Assembly (NCBI GenBank): GCA_009469585.1
Contig: SSXW01000001.1
Span: 297,936 to 361,935 of the forward strand
Reading direction: 5' to 3'
Length of the DNA: 64,000 nucleotides
From: Dechloromonas sp. Dech2017
Lineage (GTDB): Bacteria; Pseudomonadota; Gammaproteobacteria; Burkholderiales; Rhodocyclaceae
The translations under genes were made by a program, and so were the position numbers. Position 1 is the first letter of the stretch, and every line of letters starts with the position of its first letter. Shown here in pieces: positions 32,029-40,949 of the stretch. The notes beneath the pieces were generated by a model. It saw only the letters and a list, made by a program, of their open reading frames with translations. It was not told where the DNA came from and did not search any database.

Positions 32029-32039
32029 GACTTTCTTCC

Positions 32040-32924
32040 TCACGAAAAAACGTTGTTGATCGTGTTCGCCCGGCCCTTGATGCACAGGTGCGAATAGCGG
32101 CGCGTCATGCTCAGGGAGCGATGTCCGGCATGTTCGGCAATGGCCAGGATGTCGACGCCGGCCTGAGCCAGTCGGCTGCAGCTGGTATGGCGAAGAGTGT
32201 GGAAGGTCACACCCTCGAGCCCAGCCAGCTTGCATGCCTCGTTGAACCCATGCCGGAAATCGTGCGGAGCGTTCAGGTGCTTGCCGACGAAGATCAGGTC
32301 GAAGTCCAGTGATTTTACTCGGCGCATCCGGCGGAATTCATGCACCAGGTCGGGAGTGATCGGCGAAACGTGCGCGTCGCCGTTCTTGGTACGATCGACT
32401 TTGACGTGTGGTGCGTCACCGTCCAGAATGACATCGCCCCAGCACAGGCCCAGCAAGGCGCCGCGGCGCAGGCCGGTAACGATGGCCAGACGGATCAAAA
32501 GGGGCAGAAGAACCCAAGCTTGCAGGCGGGCCGCATCCATCAGCCTTTGTTCTTCTTCTGGCGTCAGGAAACGCAGCTTGCCGGGGTTTTCCTTGTGCTG
32601 CGGGATATCGGCAAAGGGAGAGACCCAGCCACGCGGCAGCAGGCGCTTTTGCCTGGCGAAGCGGATCAGGGACTGCATCGCCATCCGGAAACGGTTGATC
32701 GTCGGGCCTGATTTGAAATTGCCGTACCGGTTGGGCGTTGTTTCCAGTTCGGCCAGGGTCGCGTCGACGTCGTCGGGTGACAGATCCGCCAGCGGCCGGT
32801 CGCCGAAGCGATCAACCCAATAGGCCAGGCGGGTACGCAGCATCGCGTCCCGCACCGGAGTTAACGACGAAAAAACAGAGGCGATTTCCGCGACTGTTTT
32901 GGGGGGGTGATACTGGTTTTTCAT
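32040..32924 (-). CDS. Tyrosine integrase of the tRNA-Cys element
   Basis: 294 residues. A SAM-like core-binding domain (~10-110) precedes the catalytic domain, with arginine in VTGLRRGALLGL, H-x-x-R in FHTLRHTSCSRL, a following histidine in EHAGHRSLSMT and tyrosine in RRYSHL. It lies 76 bases from the tRNA-Cys CCA end, the expected place for the integrase acting there. An ATG at 32933 is the alternative start; 32924 has the better-spaced AAGGG. Confidence 0.9.
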   Translation of the reverse strand: MKNQYHPPKTVAEIASVFSSLTPVRDAMLRTRLAYWVDRFGDRPLADLSPDDVDATLAELETTPNRYGNFKSGPTINRFRMAMQSLIRFARQKRLLPRGWVSPFADIPQHKENPGKLRFLTPEEEQRLMDAARLQAWVLLPLLIRLAIVTGLRRGALLGLCWGDVILDGDAPHVKVDRTKNGDAHVSPITPDLVHEFRRMRRVKSLDFDLIFVGKHLNAPHDFRHGFNEACKLAGLEGVTFHTLRHTSCSRLAQAGVDILAIAEHAGHRSLSMTRRYSHLCIKGRANTINNVFS

Positions 32925-32999
32925 GGTGGGCATCCCTTAAATCTGCATCGGATTTAAAAAATGTCCCAAGGGCCGCCAAGCCTTGTCCTACGGTGCTAC

Positions 33000-33073
33000 T
33001 GGAGGCGCGGGCCGGAGTCGAACCGACCTACACGGATTTGCAATCCGGTGCATAACCGCTTTGCTACCGCGCC
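33000..33073 (-). tRNA. tRNA-Cys (GCA)
   Basis: A 74-base cloverleaf: GGCGCGG pairs with CCGCGCC, the anticodon is GCA in TTGCAAA, and CCA is encoded. Its 3' 45 bases form the attachment repeat, so it was restored by integration. Confidence 0.95.
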
Positions 33074-33134
33074 CCGCCTTCAAACGATACTACTTTGTAC
33101 TGCTGAAACAGCCAACCGGCTATTCCGAAAAAAC

Positions 33135-33210
33135 TGGAGCGGCAGAAGAGTCTCGAACTCTCGACCTATACCTTGGCAAGGTATCGCTCTACCAACTGAG
33201 CTACTGCCGC
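33135..33210 (-). tRNA. tRNA-Gly (GCC), copy 2
   Basis: Identical over the tRNA to copy 1 near 25.2 kb. It lies between pgsA and tRNA-Cys, the same order as pgsA-glyW-cysT-leuZ in E. coli. Confidence 0.95.
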
Positions 33211-33264
33211 GTCGAACAGAGCGCGCATTATAGGCCAGGCAAGGAATATGTCAACATTCGCCGC

Positions 33265-33843
33265 CTATTTTTCTGAACTTCTACTGGCGATTTCCGGCCA
33301 GGCCATGCGCAGGTAGTAACCCATCGACCACAGGGTCAACAAGGCTGCGACCCAGATCAGCCAGTTGCCGAGCCACTTCATGTCAAGGCCGAGCAAGGGC
33401 GAATGAAAAAGCAGCATGGGCAAGGCGAGCATCTGGGCCGCCGTCTTGATCTTGCCGATCATCGACACGGCAACGCTTTTCGCGGCACCGATCTTGGCCA
33501 TCCACTCGCGAAGCGCCGAAATGGTAATTTCGCGGCCGATGATGATGGTGGCGACGATGGCGTCTACCCGACCCAACTGGACCAGGACTATGAGGGTGGC
33601 GGCGACCATCAACTTGTCGGCAACCGGGTCCAGGAAGGCGCCGAAGGCCGACGTCTGGTTCAGTTTTCGCGCCAGGTAGCCGTCAGCCCAGTCGGTAAAT
33701 GCCGCTGCGGCAAAAAGGCAGGTGGCGAAAACGTCGCGCTCGTAGGGGCTGGCCCAATCGGCAGGCAGGTAATAGACGGCAATCAGCAAGGGAATTGCCA
33801 GGATACGAAGCCAGGTCAGGAAAATGGGCAAATTGAAGGGCAT
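33265..33843 (-). CDS. pgsA: CDP-diacylglycerol-glycerol-3-phosphate 3-phosphatidyltransferase
   Basis: 192 residues with several membrane helices. The CDP-alcohol phosphotransferase signature D-x2-D-G-x2-A-R-x8-G-x3-D-x3-D is present around FTDWADGYLARKLNQTSAFGAFLDPVADKL. It makes phosphatidylglycerol phosphate at the inner membrane. It lies three bases after uvrC and before tRNA-Gly, as in many proteobacteria. Confidence 0.95.
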   Translation of the reverse strand: MPFNLPIFLTWLRILAIPLLIAVYYLPADWASPYERDVFATCLFAAAAFTDWADGYLARKLNQTSAFGAFLDPVADKLMVAATLIVLVQLGRVDAIVATIIIGREITISALREWMAKIGAAKSVAVSMIGKIKTAAQMLALPMLLFHSPLLGLDMKWLGNWLIWVAALLTLWSMGYYLRMAWPEIASRSSEK

Positions 33844-33846
33844 GGG

Positions 33847-35658
33847 TCAGTGTAAAGCGGAATAGATCTTTTCGGCCATCTCCCGGCTGATCCCGGGGAC
33901 TTCGGCCAACTGTTCCGGAGTTGCGGCAAGTACGCCGGGCAAGCCGCCAAAGCGTGCGACAAGCGCCTTTCGCCGAGCCGGGCCGACGCCGGGCAGGCTT
34001 TCCAGCGTAGACGCCTTTCTCGCCTTGCTGCGCCGGGCGCGGTGGCCGGTGATGGCAAAGCGGTGGGCTTCGTCGCGAATCTCCTGGATCAGGTGCAGTG
34101 CCGGATGGACCGGCGGCAATTGTAGCGGCTCGCGTTCCTCCGGAAAAATCAGCGTTTCCAGCCCGGGCTTTCTTTCTTCGCCCTTTGCCACGCCGACCAT
34201 GGGTAAATGCCCCAGGCCGAGGTCAGCCAGCGCCGCGAACGCCGAGCTGACCTGCCCTTTGCCGCCGTCGATCAGTATCAGGTCGGGGGCCGTCCCCTCT
34301 CCGCCGGCAATCCGGTCGTAACGCCGCGTCACCGCCTGGCGGATGGCCGCGTAATCGTCTCCCGGTTGGATATCGCGGATGTTGAAGCGACGATAGTCGC
34401 TTTTTTTCATCAGGTTGCCCTCATAAACCACGCAGGAGGCGACGGCGGCTTCGCCCATGGTATGACTGATATCGAAGCATTCGATGCGCGAAAGCGCTTC
34501 GGGCAAGCCCAGCGCCTCCTGCAAGGCCGCCAGGCGTTGCGATTGCTGGGCAGTTTCCTGGTTCCTGGCAACAATGGCGAGGCTGGCGTTCTGCTGTGCC
34601 ATCTCGACCCAGGCTTTGTGAAATGACGTCCGGGCCGACTGTAATTGAACGGGGTGGCCAGCCAGTTCGGCCAGCGCGATTTCCGCTTCGCTGACGTCTT
34701 CGTTTGCCGGCAAGGGCTGGCAAAGAATGCGGGGGGGCGCCGGATGTACCGAGTAGTGCTGATCAATGAAGGCGATACAGGCATCCGTCGCCTCGGAATC
34801 GCCGGCATTTGTCGGAAAAAACGGGCGGTCGCCCAGGTGCCGCCCACCCCGGACCATGGCCAGATTGACGCATAATTGGCCAGCCTCCCGGGTGGCCACG
34901 AGAATATCGACATCCTCGCCCTTGTTGCTGGAAACAAACTGCTTTTCCTGAACCTGGCGCAGCGACTGGATCTGGTCGCGAAGTACGGCGGCCTGCTCGA
35001 AAGCGAGGTTGTGCGCGGCCTTCTCCATGGCCTGCGTCAGGCGAGCGGTAACTTCCTGCTGGCGTCCGGCAAGGAACATGGCCGCCAATTGCACATCGGC
35101 CGCATAGGCGTCGGCCGAGATCAGACCGACGCAGGGGCCGCTGCACCGCTTGATCTGGAAAAGCAGGCACGGCCGCGAGCGATTGGCGAACACTGTGTCT
35201 TCACAGGTTCGCAGGCGAAACATTTTCTGCAGCAGGTGGATGCTGTCGCGAACCGCCCAGGATGACGGATAGGGGCCGAAATAGTTGGCCTTGCGATCGG
35301 GGTTGCCGCGAAAGAAGCCCAGCCTGGGAAATCGGTTCCTGGTCAGGGTGATGTAGGGGTAAGACTTGTCGTCGCGAAAAAGGATGTTGTAGCGCGGCGC
35401 CAGGGATTTGATCAGGTTGTTCTCGAGCAGCAAGGCTTCGGCTTCGGTCCGGGTGGCTGTCGTTTCGATGCTGGCGATCTGGCTGACCATATGCGCGATG
35501 CGCGGGCTGGACAGGTTGTTGCGAAAATAGGAGGCGACGCGCTTCTTCAGGTTCTTGGCCTTGCCGACGTAAAGCACCGATGCCTTGTCGTCGAGCATCC
35601 GGTAAACGCCGGGCAGTTCGGTCAAGGTGGCCAGGAAGGCCTTGGCGTCGAAACTCAC
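33847..35658 (-). CDS. uvrC: Excinuclease ABC subunit C
   Basis: 603 residues, normal length. The N-terminal GIY-YIG nuclease (LPGVYRMLDDKASVLYVGKAKNLKKRV) is followed by a cysteine cluster (CLLFQIKRCSGPCVG), a UvrB-binding coiled coil (~200-235), the RNase H-like endonuclease domain (IECFDISHTMGEAAVASCVV) and C-terminal helix-hairpin-helix motifs (LESLPGVGPARRKALV). It makes both incisions in nucleotide excision repair. Confidence 0.97.
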   Translation of the reverse strand: MSFDAKAFLATLTELPGVYRMLDDKASVLYVGKAKNLKKRVASYFRNNLSSPRIAHMVSQIASIETTATRTEAEALLLENNLIKSLAPRYNILFRDDKSYPYITLTRNRFPRLGFFRGNPDRKANYFGPYPSSWAVRDSIHLLQKMFRLRTCEDTVFANRSRPCLLFQIKRCSGPCVGLISADAYAADVQLAAMFLAGRQQEVTARLTQAMEKAAHNLAFEQAAVLRDQIQSLRQVQEKQFVSSNKGEDVDILVATREAGQLCVNLAMVRGGRHLGDRPFFPTNAGDSEATDACIAFIDQHYSVHPAPPRILCQPLPANEDVSEAEIALAELAGHPVQLQSARTSFHKAWVEMAQQNASLAIVARNQETAQQSQRLAALQEALGLPEALSRIECFDISHTMGEAAVASCVVYEGNLMKKSDYRRFNIRDIQPGDDYAAIRQAVTRRYDRIAGGEGTAPDLILIDGGKGQVSSAFAALADLGLGHLPMVGVAKGEERKPGLETLIFPEEREPLQLPPVHPALHLIQEIRDEAHRFAITGHRARRSKARKASTLESLPGVGPARRKALVARFGGLPGVLAATPEQLAEVPGISREMAEKIYSALH

Positions 35659-35668
35659 GAAATCCGGC

Positions 35669-36316
35669 TCAGGCGAGATGGGGCGCTACCCTGGCGAAGA
35701 CCTCTTCGAAACTTTCACGGGTCAGGCGACCGGTGCGCCAGTTGTAGCCGCTGCAATGGTAGCTGGTGATCAGCGCGCGGCCATCCGGCAAGCTGTGCTC
35801 GAGATTGTGGCCGAACGGGAGTTCCCTTGTTTTCAGTCGATAAGTCGACAGCAAGGCCTGATGGGCGATGGCGCCGAGTACGACGATGACTTTCAGCCTG
35901 GTCATGGCGGCCAACTCGGCTTGCAGGTGGCCGTTGCATTGGCGAATCTCGGCGGTGGTCGGCTTGTTGGCCGGGGGCAGGCAACGGACGGCGTTGGTGA
36001 TGCGGCAATTGCGCAATTGCATGGCTGGATTGGCCCAATTGTCCGTGCCGAGCGGCTCGGGGCTGCTGGCGAAACCGAAACGGTGCAGGGCTGGGTAGAG
36101 CAACTCGCCGGCCACGTCGCCGGTGAAGGGGCGGCCGGTCCGGTTGGCCCCCTTTTCGCCGGGGCCCAGTCCGACCACGAGCAACTGGGCGTCGAGCGAG
36201 CCGAAGGCGGGAACCGGCCGGGCATGCCAGTCCGGGTCGCGCCGCCGAATGGCGGCCAGGTGATCGGCCAGCCGCGAGCAGGCCGTACAGTCGATGGGGT
36301 CTTGAAATCCGGGCAT
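35669..36316 (-). CDS. Family 5 uracil-DNA glycosylase (UDGb-like)
   Basis: 215 residues. GLGPGEKGANRTGRPFTGD near residues 49-67 matches the family 5 UDG motif 1. An HCSGYN-type motif is present near the C-terminus. Cysteines at 10, 13 and 112 and others suggest the iron-sulfur cluster typical of the group. It would remove uracil and related bases from DNA. It lies ten bases beyond uvrC on the same strand. Confidence 0.85.
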   Translation of the reverse strand: MPGFQDPIDCTACSRLADHLAAIRRRDPDWHARPVPAFGSLDAQLLVVGLGPGEKGANRTGRPFTGDVAGELLYPALHRFGFASSPEPLGTDNWANPAMQLRNCRITNAVRCLPPANKPTTAEIRQCNGHLQAELAAMTRLKVIVVLGAIAHQALLSTYRLKTRELPFGHNLEHSLPDGRALITSYHCSGYNWRTGRLTRESFEEVFARVAPHLA

Positions 36317-36340
36317 GGCGGGGATGTTAGCATGGCGGCC

Positions 36341-37423
36341 ATGCAGCTTCATTGGGACATTTTTTGCCGGGTTATCGACAACTACGGCGATATCGGCATT
36401 TGCTGGCGGCTGGCCAGGCAGTTGGCGGCCAGCCATCGTCGCGAGGTGCGATTGTGGGTTGACGATCTGGCCAGTTTGCAGCCTCTGTGTCCGGCGGTCG
36501 ATCCGCGGCTGGCTCGCCAGACCTGCCTTGGGGTCGAGATTCTCGCCTGGCGTGACAATGTCGCGGTCGACCGGGTCGGTGAGGTGGTTATCGAAGCCTT
36601 CGCCTGCGAGTTGCCCGCCGCTTACCTGCAAAAAATGGCGCTGGCCGAGCCCAGGCCTTGCTGGATCAACCTCGAATACCTGACGGCCGAGGCCTGGGCG
36701 GAGGACTGTCACGGCATGGCCTCGCCCCACCCTTCCCTGCCCTTGACCAAGTATTTCTATTTTCCCGGATTTTCGGCGGCCAGCGGTGGCCTGCTGCGTG
36801 AGGCAGGTCTGCTTGCCGAACGAGATCTCTGGCTGACGGTGCAAACGCCCCGTGAATCGCTGGAAATCAGTCTCTTTTGCTATGACACGGCGCCGGTCGG
36901 TGGCTTGCTCGAGGCCTTGGCGATGTCTTCGGAACCGGTGATTTGTCATGTTGCGGCCGGCAAGCCGCTGGCGGCGGTCAGCCGAATTCTCGGCGGCAGC
37001 GGACCGTGGCAGGTCGGCAAGGCGCTGGTGCAGCCGATTCCGTTCATGCCGATCGATGACTACGACCGGCTGCTCTGGCGTTGCGATGTCAATTTCGTGC
37101 GCGGTGAAGACTCTTTCGTGCGCGCCCAATGGGCTGGCAAGCCTTTCGTCTGGCAGATCTACAGGCAGGAGGAGTCGGCTCACCTGATCAAGCTGGAGGC
37201 CTTTTTGGCACGTTATCGTGCCGGCCTGGACGAGCCCCTGGCGGGAGCGATCCGGGGGATTTTCCTGGCCTGGAATACCGGCGAAGGGGTGTGCCCCGCC
37301 TGGGCTGAATTCCTCGCCCTGCGCCCGGAAATCGCCTGCCATGCCGGCTGTTGGGCCGAGCGACAGGCTGCGCTGCCCGACCTGGCGGCAAACCTCGTCA
37401 AGTTCTGTGCGGCCAAGGTATAA
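36341..37423 (+). CDS. earP: EF-P arginine rhamnosyltransferase
   Basis: 360 residues starting MQLHWDIFCRVIDNYGDIGICWRLARQLA, the EarP N-terminal nucleotide-fold signature. VNFVRGEDSFVRAQWAGKPFVWQIYRQEE near residues 260-285 includes conserved acidic and arginine residues of the family's dTDP-rhamnose site. It adds rhamnose to Arg32 of EF-P. The efp gene follows 38 bases later. A nearby upstream ATG at 36332 is possible. Confidence 0.95.
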   Translation: MQLHWDIFCRVIDNYGDIGICWRLARQLAASHRREVRLWVDDLASLQPLCPAVDPRLARQTCLGVEILAWRDNVAVDRVGEVVIEAFACELPAAYLQKMALAEPRPCWINLEYLTAEAWAEDCHGMASPHPSLPLTKYFYFPGFSAASGGLLREAGLLAERDLWLTVQTPRESLEISLFCYDTAPVGGLLEALAMSSEPVICHVAAGKPLAAVSRILGGSGPWQVGKALVQPIPFMPIDDYDRLLWRCDVNFVRGEDSFVRAQWAGKPFVWQIYRQEESAHLIKLEAFLARYRAGLDEPLAGAIRGIFLAWNTGEGVCPAWAEFLALRPEIACHAGCWAERQAALPDLAANLVKFCAAKV

Positions 37424-37461
37424 TCTAACGTTTTTCCTTTTCTGATCTTAGAGAATCCCGA

Positions 37462-38019
37462 ATGAAAACCGCAATGGAACTCCGCTCCGGCAACGTCATC
37501 ATGGTCGGTGCCGACCCGCTCGTCGTTCAGAAGAGCGAATACAACAAGTCCGGCCGCAACGCCGCTGTTGTCAAAATGAAGCTCAAGAACCTGTTAACCG
37601 GCGCCGCTTCCGAAGCGGTTTACAAGGCCGACGACAAGTTCGAGCAGATCATCCTCGACAAGAAGGAAGTGACCTATTCCTATTTCGCCGATCCGATGTA
37701 TGTTTTCATGGATGCCGATTACGAGCAGTTCGAAGTCGAAGCCGAAAACATGACCGACGCGCTGAAGTACCTGGAAGACGGCCTGGCTTGCGAAGTCGTT
37801 TTCTACAACGGCAAGGCGATTTCCGTCGAACTGCCGAACAGCGTCGTCCGCGAAGTGGTGTACACCGAGCCGGCCGTCAAGGGCGACACTTCGGGCAAGG
37901 TCATGAAGCCGGCCAAGCTGGCGACCGGTTTCGAACTGCCGGTTCCTGCCTTTGTTTCGATCGGCGACAAGATCGAAATCGATACCCGCACCGACGAATA
38001 CAAGAACCGCGTCAAGTAA
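37462..38019 (+). CDS. efp: Elongation factor P
   Basis: 185 residues of three OB-like domains. Residue 32 is arginine in the loop YNKSGRNAA, the hallmark of the EarP-modified class, instead of the lysine used by EpmA-type systems. EF-P relieves ribosome stalling at polyproline. Adjacent to earP, its modifying enzyme. Confidence 0.97.
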   Translation: MKTAMELRSGNVIMVGADPLVVQKSEYNKSGRNAAVVKMKLKNLLTGAASEAVYKADDKFEQIILDKKEVTYSYFADPMYVFMDADYEQFEVEAENMTDALKYLEDGLACEVVFYNGKAISVELPNSVVREVVYTEPAVKGDTSGKVMKPAKLATGFELPVPAFVSIGDKIEIDTRTDEYKNRVK

Positions 38020-38041
38020 GCCGCGGCTTCTTCGGTAAATG

Positions 38042-38067
38042 ATTCGGGCAGCTTCGGCTGCCCGAAT
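38042..38067. terminator. Bidirectional terminator between efp and nagZ
   Basis: A perfect 11-bp stem, ATTCGGGCAGC / GCTGCCCGAAT, with a TTCG tetraloop. It lies between the convergent efp and nagZ genes. Confidence 0.75.
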
Positions 38068-38072
38068 GCATT

Positions 38073-39092
38073 TCAGGCGGTCATTTCGGCGATGGCTTTT
38101 TGCGCGCTCCGATAGGCGTCGTCGTCTTGCAGTTCCGCCCAGGGCTTCGTGGGCAGTTCGGGAATCAGTGCCTCGACCCGCTTGCCGCGGGCAGGATCGA
38201 TGGTCGGTGTCCAGTGGGCAAGCACGTCGCTGACGACTTCCGGTGCATTGCAGACGAGCAGCATGTCGCAGCCGGCGTTGTAGGCGGTGTCGACGCGGTT
38301 GAGCATGCCGCCGACCACGCCGGCGCCGGCCATCGACAGGTCATCGGTGAAAACGACCCCGTTAAAGTTAATGTCGTTTCTCAAATAATCTATCCATTTA
38401 TTTGAAAATACAGCTGTATTGCAGTCGACACAATTGTAGATGACATGGGCGGCCATGACGCCGTCCAGTGGCAATTGGCGGTAGGGCTGGATGTCTTCCT
38501 GCATTTCCGCCAAGGCACGATCATCGACCGGCAGTTCGACGTGCGAATCGGGAATGACGTAGCCGTGCCCCGGATAATGCTTGCCGCAACTGCCCATGCC
38601 GGCTTGCCGCAAACCCTCGCCGAGGGCGCTGGCCAGGGCGATGACGGCTTCCGGCTGGCGGTGGAAGGCACGGTCGCCGATGACGCGCGACGGGCCGTAA
38701 TCGAGGTCGAGGACCGGGGTGAAGGAATAGTCGACGCCGCAGGCGCGCAGTTCGGCAGCCAGCACATAGCCGACCTGGCGGGCCGCCGCCAGCGCCGACT
38801 GGCGGTCGTCATCCCACCGCTTGCCGAGCGCGGCCATCGCCGGCAGGCGGGTGAATCCGTCGCGGAAGCGTTGCACCCTGCCCCCCTCGTGATCGACGGC
38901 GATGAGCAGCGCCGGCGAACGCAGGGCGTGGATGGCAGAGGTCAGCGCTGACAGTTGTTCCCGGTTGGCGTAGTTGCGGGAGAACAGGATGATGCCGCCG
39001 ACCAGCGGGTGACAGAGGCGCTGGCGGTCGAGCTCGGTCAGTTCGAGGCCGGCGATGTCAATCATCAGCGGGCCGAGCGGCAGCTTGATCAT
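38073..39092 (-). CDS. nagZ: Beta-N-acetylhexosaminidase
   Basis: 339 residues, family GH3. LLIAVDHEGGRVQRFRDGFT is the family signature, KHYPGHG the catalytic loop histidine region, and VFTDDLSMAG carries the nucleophilic aspartate. It recycles peptidoglycan by cleaving GlcNAc from anhydroMurNAc peptides. The start overlaps the acpS stop (ATGA). Confidence 0.95.
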   Translation of the reverse strand: MIKLPLGPLMIDIAGLELTELDRQRLCHPLVGGIILFSRNYANREQLSALTSAIHALRSPALLIAVDHEGGRVQRFRDGFTRLPAMAALGKRWDDDRQSALAAARQVGYVLAAELRACGVDYSFTPVLDLDYGPSRVIGDRAFHRQPEAVIALASALGEGLRQAGMGSCGKHYPGHGYVIPDSHVELPVDDRALAEMQEDIQPYRQLPLDGVMAAHVIYNCVDCNTAVFSNKWIDYLRNDINFNGVVFTDDLSMAGAGVVGGMLNRVDTAYNAGCDMLLVCNAPEVVSDVLAHWTPTIDPARGKRVEALIPELPTKPWAELQDDDAYRSAQKAIAEMTA

Positions 39093-39466
39093 GCGTACTC
39101 CAGGATGACGTAGGCGACGGCGTAGTCCGCTTCGTCGCTGATTGAAAGATGGGCGGTCAACTTTTTGTTTTTGAGCATTTTTTCCAGTTGACCGTGAAAG
39201 TGCAGTTCCGGCTTGCCCAGGTCGTCGTGACCGACGGCGATGGCGGTCAACGTGGCCGGCGGGCGCACACCGGTGCCGAGCGCCTTGCTGAAGGCCTCCT
39301 TGGCGGCGAAACGCTTGGCCAGGAAGCGCCCCTTGTCGGCGGCGCTGGCGAAATCCGCGATTTCCTGCGGGGCGAGCAGCTTTTCCAGCGCCTTGTCGCC
39401 ATGGCGCTCCCACATGCCGCGCAAACGGGCGACGGCGACGATGTCGGTGCCGATGCCGTAGATCAT
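39089..39466 (-). CDS. acpS: Holo-[acyl-carrier-protein] synthase
   Basis: 125 residues. MIYGIGTDIVAVARL has the metal-binding aspartate and FLAKRFAAKEAFSKALGTG the conserved glutamate-lysine motif of AcpS. It attaches 4'-phosphopantetheine to ACP. It overlaps both pdxJ and nagZ by four bases. Confidence 0.97.
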   Translation of the reverse strand: MIYGIGTDIVAVARLRGMWERHGDKALEKLLAPQEIADFASAADKGRFLAKRFAAKEAFSKALGTGVRPPATLTAIAVGHDDLGKPELHFHGQLEKMLKNKKLTAHLSISDEADYAVAYVILEYA

Positions 39467-40218
39467 TCCGGTGATCTGGCCGCTTCGCGCATCAAGGCCT
39501 TCATTTCGCTGACCGCCTGGCGCAGGCCGACGAAAATAGCCCGACTGACGATGGCGTGGCCGATGTGCAGTTCGCGGATGCCGTCGAGCCGGGCAATCGG
39601 CTGGACGTTGTAGTAGTTGAGCGCATGCCCGGCATTGAAACGCATGCCGAGCTGGCGAACGGCCTGCCCGGCCCGGCGGATCTTGTCGAGTTCGGCCTGG
39701 ACGGCTGGTGCTTCGGCATCGCGGCCCTGGTCGTAAAAGGCGTGGGCATAGGGACCGGTGTGGATTTCGCAAACGCTGGCGCCGATACGGGCGGCGGCCT
39801 CGATTTGCGGCACTTCGGCGTCGATGAAGACGCTGGTCACGATGCCGGCGTCGGCCAGACGCCCGATAACCGCTTTCAGGCGGGCTTCCTGGGCCAGGAT
39901 GTCGAGGCCGCCCTCGGTCGTCACCTCGTGACGCCCCTCGGGGACCAGCATGGCCATTTCCGGTAGCAGCCCGCAGGCGATGCCGACCATTTCGTCGGTC
40001 GCCGCCATCTCGAGGTTGAGCTTGATCTGTGTCGTTTCGCGCAGGCGGCGGACATCGGCATCCTGGATGTGGCGGCGATCTTCGCGCAAATGCACGGTGA
40101 TGCCGTCGGCGCCGCCGAGATGGGCCTCGACGGCGCCCCAGACCGGATCGGGTTCGTAGGTCCGGCGGGCCTGGCGAATGGTCGCCACGTGGTCGATGTT
40201 GACGCCTAGTTCGATCAT
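39463..40218 (-). CDS. pdxJ: Pyridoxine 5'-phosphate synthase
   Basis: 251 residues. LGVNIDHVATIRQARR at the N-terminus, GITVHLREDRRHI, and a C-terminal FNAGHALNYYN region define PdxJ, the TIM-barrel enzyme that closes the pyridoxine ring. It lies in the recO-pdxJ-acpS order common in proteobacteria, overlapping both neighbours by four bases. Confidence 0.97.
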   Translation of the reverse strand: MIELGVNIDHVATIRQARRTYEPDPVWGAVEAHLGGADGITVHLREDRRHIQDADVRRLRETTQIKLNLEMAATDEMVGIACGLLPEMAMLVPEGRHEVTTEGGLDILAQEARLKAVIGRLADAGIVTSVFIDAEVPQIEAAARIGASVCEIHTGPYAHAFYDQGRDAEAPAVQAELDKIRRAGQAVRQLGMRFNAGHALNYYNVQPIARLDGIRELHIGHAIVSRAIFVGLRQAVSEMKALMREAARSPE

Positions 40219-40943
40219 AGTTCCTGCAACTCCTTGAAAATCCTGCGTGTTTCCAACTCCTTGCCGGCCAGGTAATAGGCCATCAGGGTGCGCATCAGGG
40301 CCTTGCTTTCATGGCGCGAACGCGGGTTGGCAAAGTCTTCTGCCGCGAGATCGAGCAGCGTCTGGCCGATGAAGACCTGGGCTGCCGCTTCGTCATGCTC
40401 TAGCCGGACCGGCCCCTGTTCCATGCGGTAAGTGTAAAACGCCTCGGGATCAATCGGGAGGCCGGCGCTATCGTGGTTCAGGGTCAGGCCATAGCCCAGT
40501 TCCTGCAAGAGCGCTTTTTCAAAGCTGCGCAGGTCGGCCTCGCGGACTTTTCCGGCCGGGTCGTCGGCCAGCCTGCCCAGCATGTGGGCATAGCTGGCGA
40601 ACAGTCGCTCGTGCGCATCCTCGCGGGGGAGCAGGTTGATCAGCAGTTCGTTGAGGTAATAGCCGCAGAACAAGGCCTCGCCGGCAAGCAGGGGCTGCCC
40701 GCCCTGCCACTCCGCCTTCATCAGGGTGAGCACCTCGCCCTTGCCGGCCCAGCCGATTTCCAGCGGCTGGAAAGCCATCAGCAAGCCGCGGATGGCCGAG
40801 CGCGGCCGGCGCGCCCCGCGGGCGAGCAGCGCCATGCGTCCGAAATCGCGTGAAAAGACTTCGACAATGAGACTGGTTTCCCGAAAGGGATAGGTGTGCA
40901 GAACGTAAGCAGGCTGGCCATCAACCTTGCTGCGCAGGTTCAT
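40215..40943 (-). CDS. recO: DNA repair protein RecO
   Basis: 242 residues. QPAYVLHTYPFRETSLIVEVFSRDFGRMALLARGARRPRS is the OB-fold N-terminal domain; the helical C-terminal domain follows. It loads RecA on gapped DNA with RecR. It overlaps pdxJ by four bases and follows era by six. Confidence 0.95.
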   Translation of the reverse strand: MNLRSKVDGQPAYVLHTYPFRETSLIVEVFSRDFGRMALLARGARRPRSAIRGLLMAFQPLEIGWAGKGEVLTLMKAEWQGGQPLLAGEALFCGYYLNELLINLLPREDAHERLFASYAHMLGRLADDPAGKVREADLRSFEKALLQELGYGLTLNHDSAGLPIDPEAFYTYRMEQGPVRLEHDEAAAQVFIGQTLLDLAAEDFANPRSRHESKALMRTLMAYYLAGKELETRRIFKELQEL

Positions 40944-40949
40944 CGCCGC

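Larger units (their letters stand above)
25277..33043. mobile_element. 7.7-kb satellite-like element integrated in tRNA-Cys
   Basis: The bounding repeats are 45 bp and identical: 25277-25321 and 32999-33043, the 3' part of tRNA-Cys. The integrase gene is adjacent to the intact tRNA. All genes lie on the minus strand. Content is integrase, three small proteins, a winged-helix protein with iterons, zinc-ribbon protein, tape measure, Mor-like activator and HK97-type capsid. There is no terminase, portal, connector, tail or lysis gene. This is either a reduced prophage or a satellite that supplies its own head and tail-length proteins. Confidence 0.8.

Noticed and set aside
35627..36340. Long upstream extension of the earP frame
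   Set aside because: It overlaps the uracil-DNA glycosylase on the other strand, and EarP proteins begin at MQLHWD.
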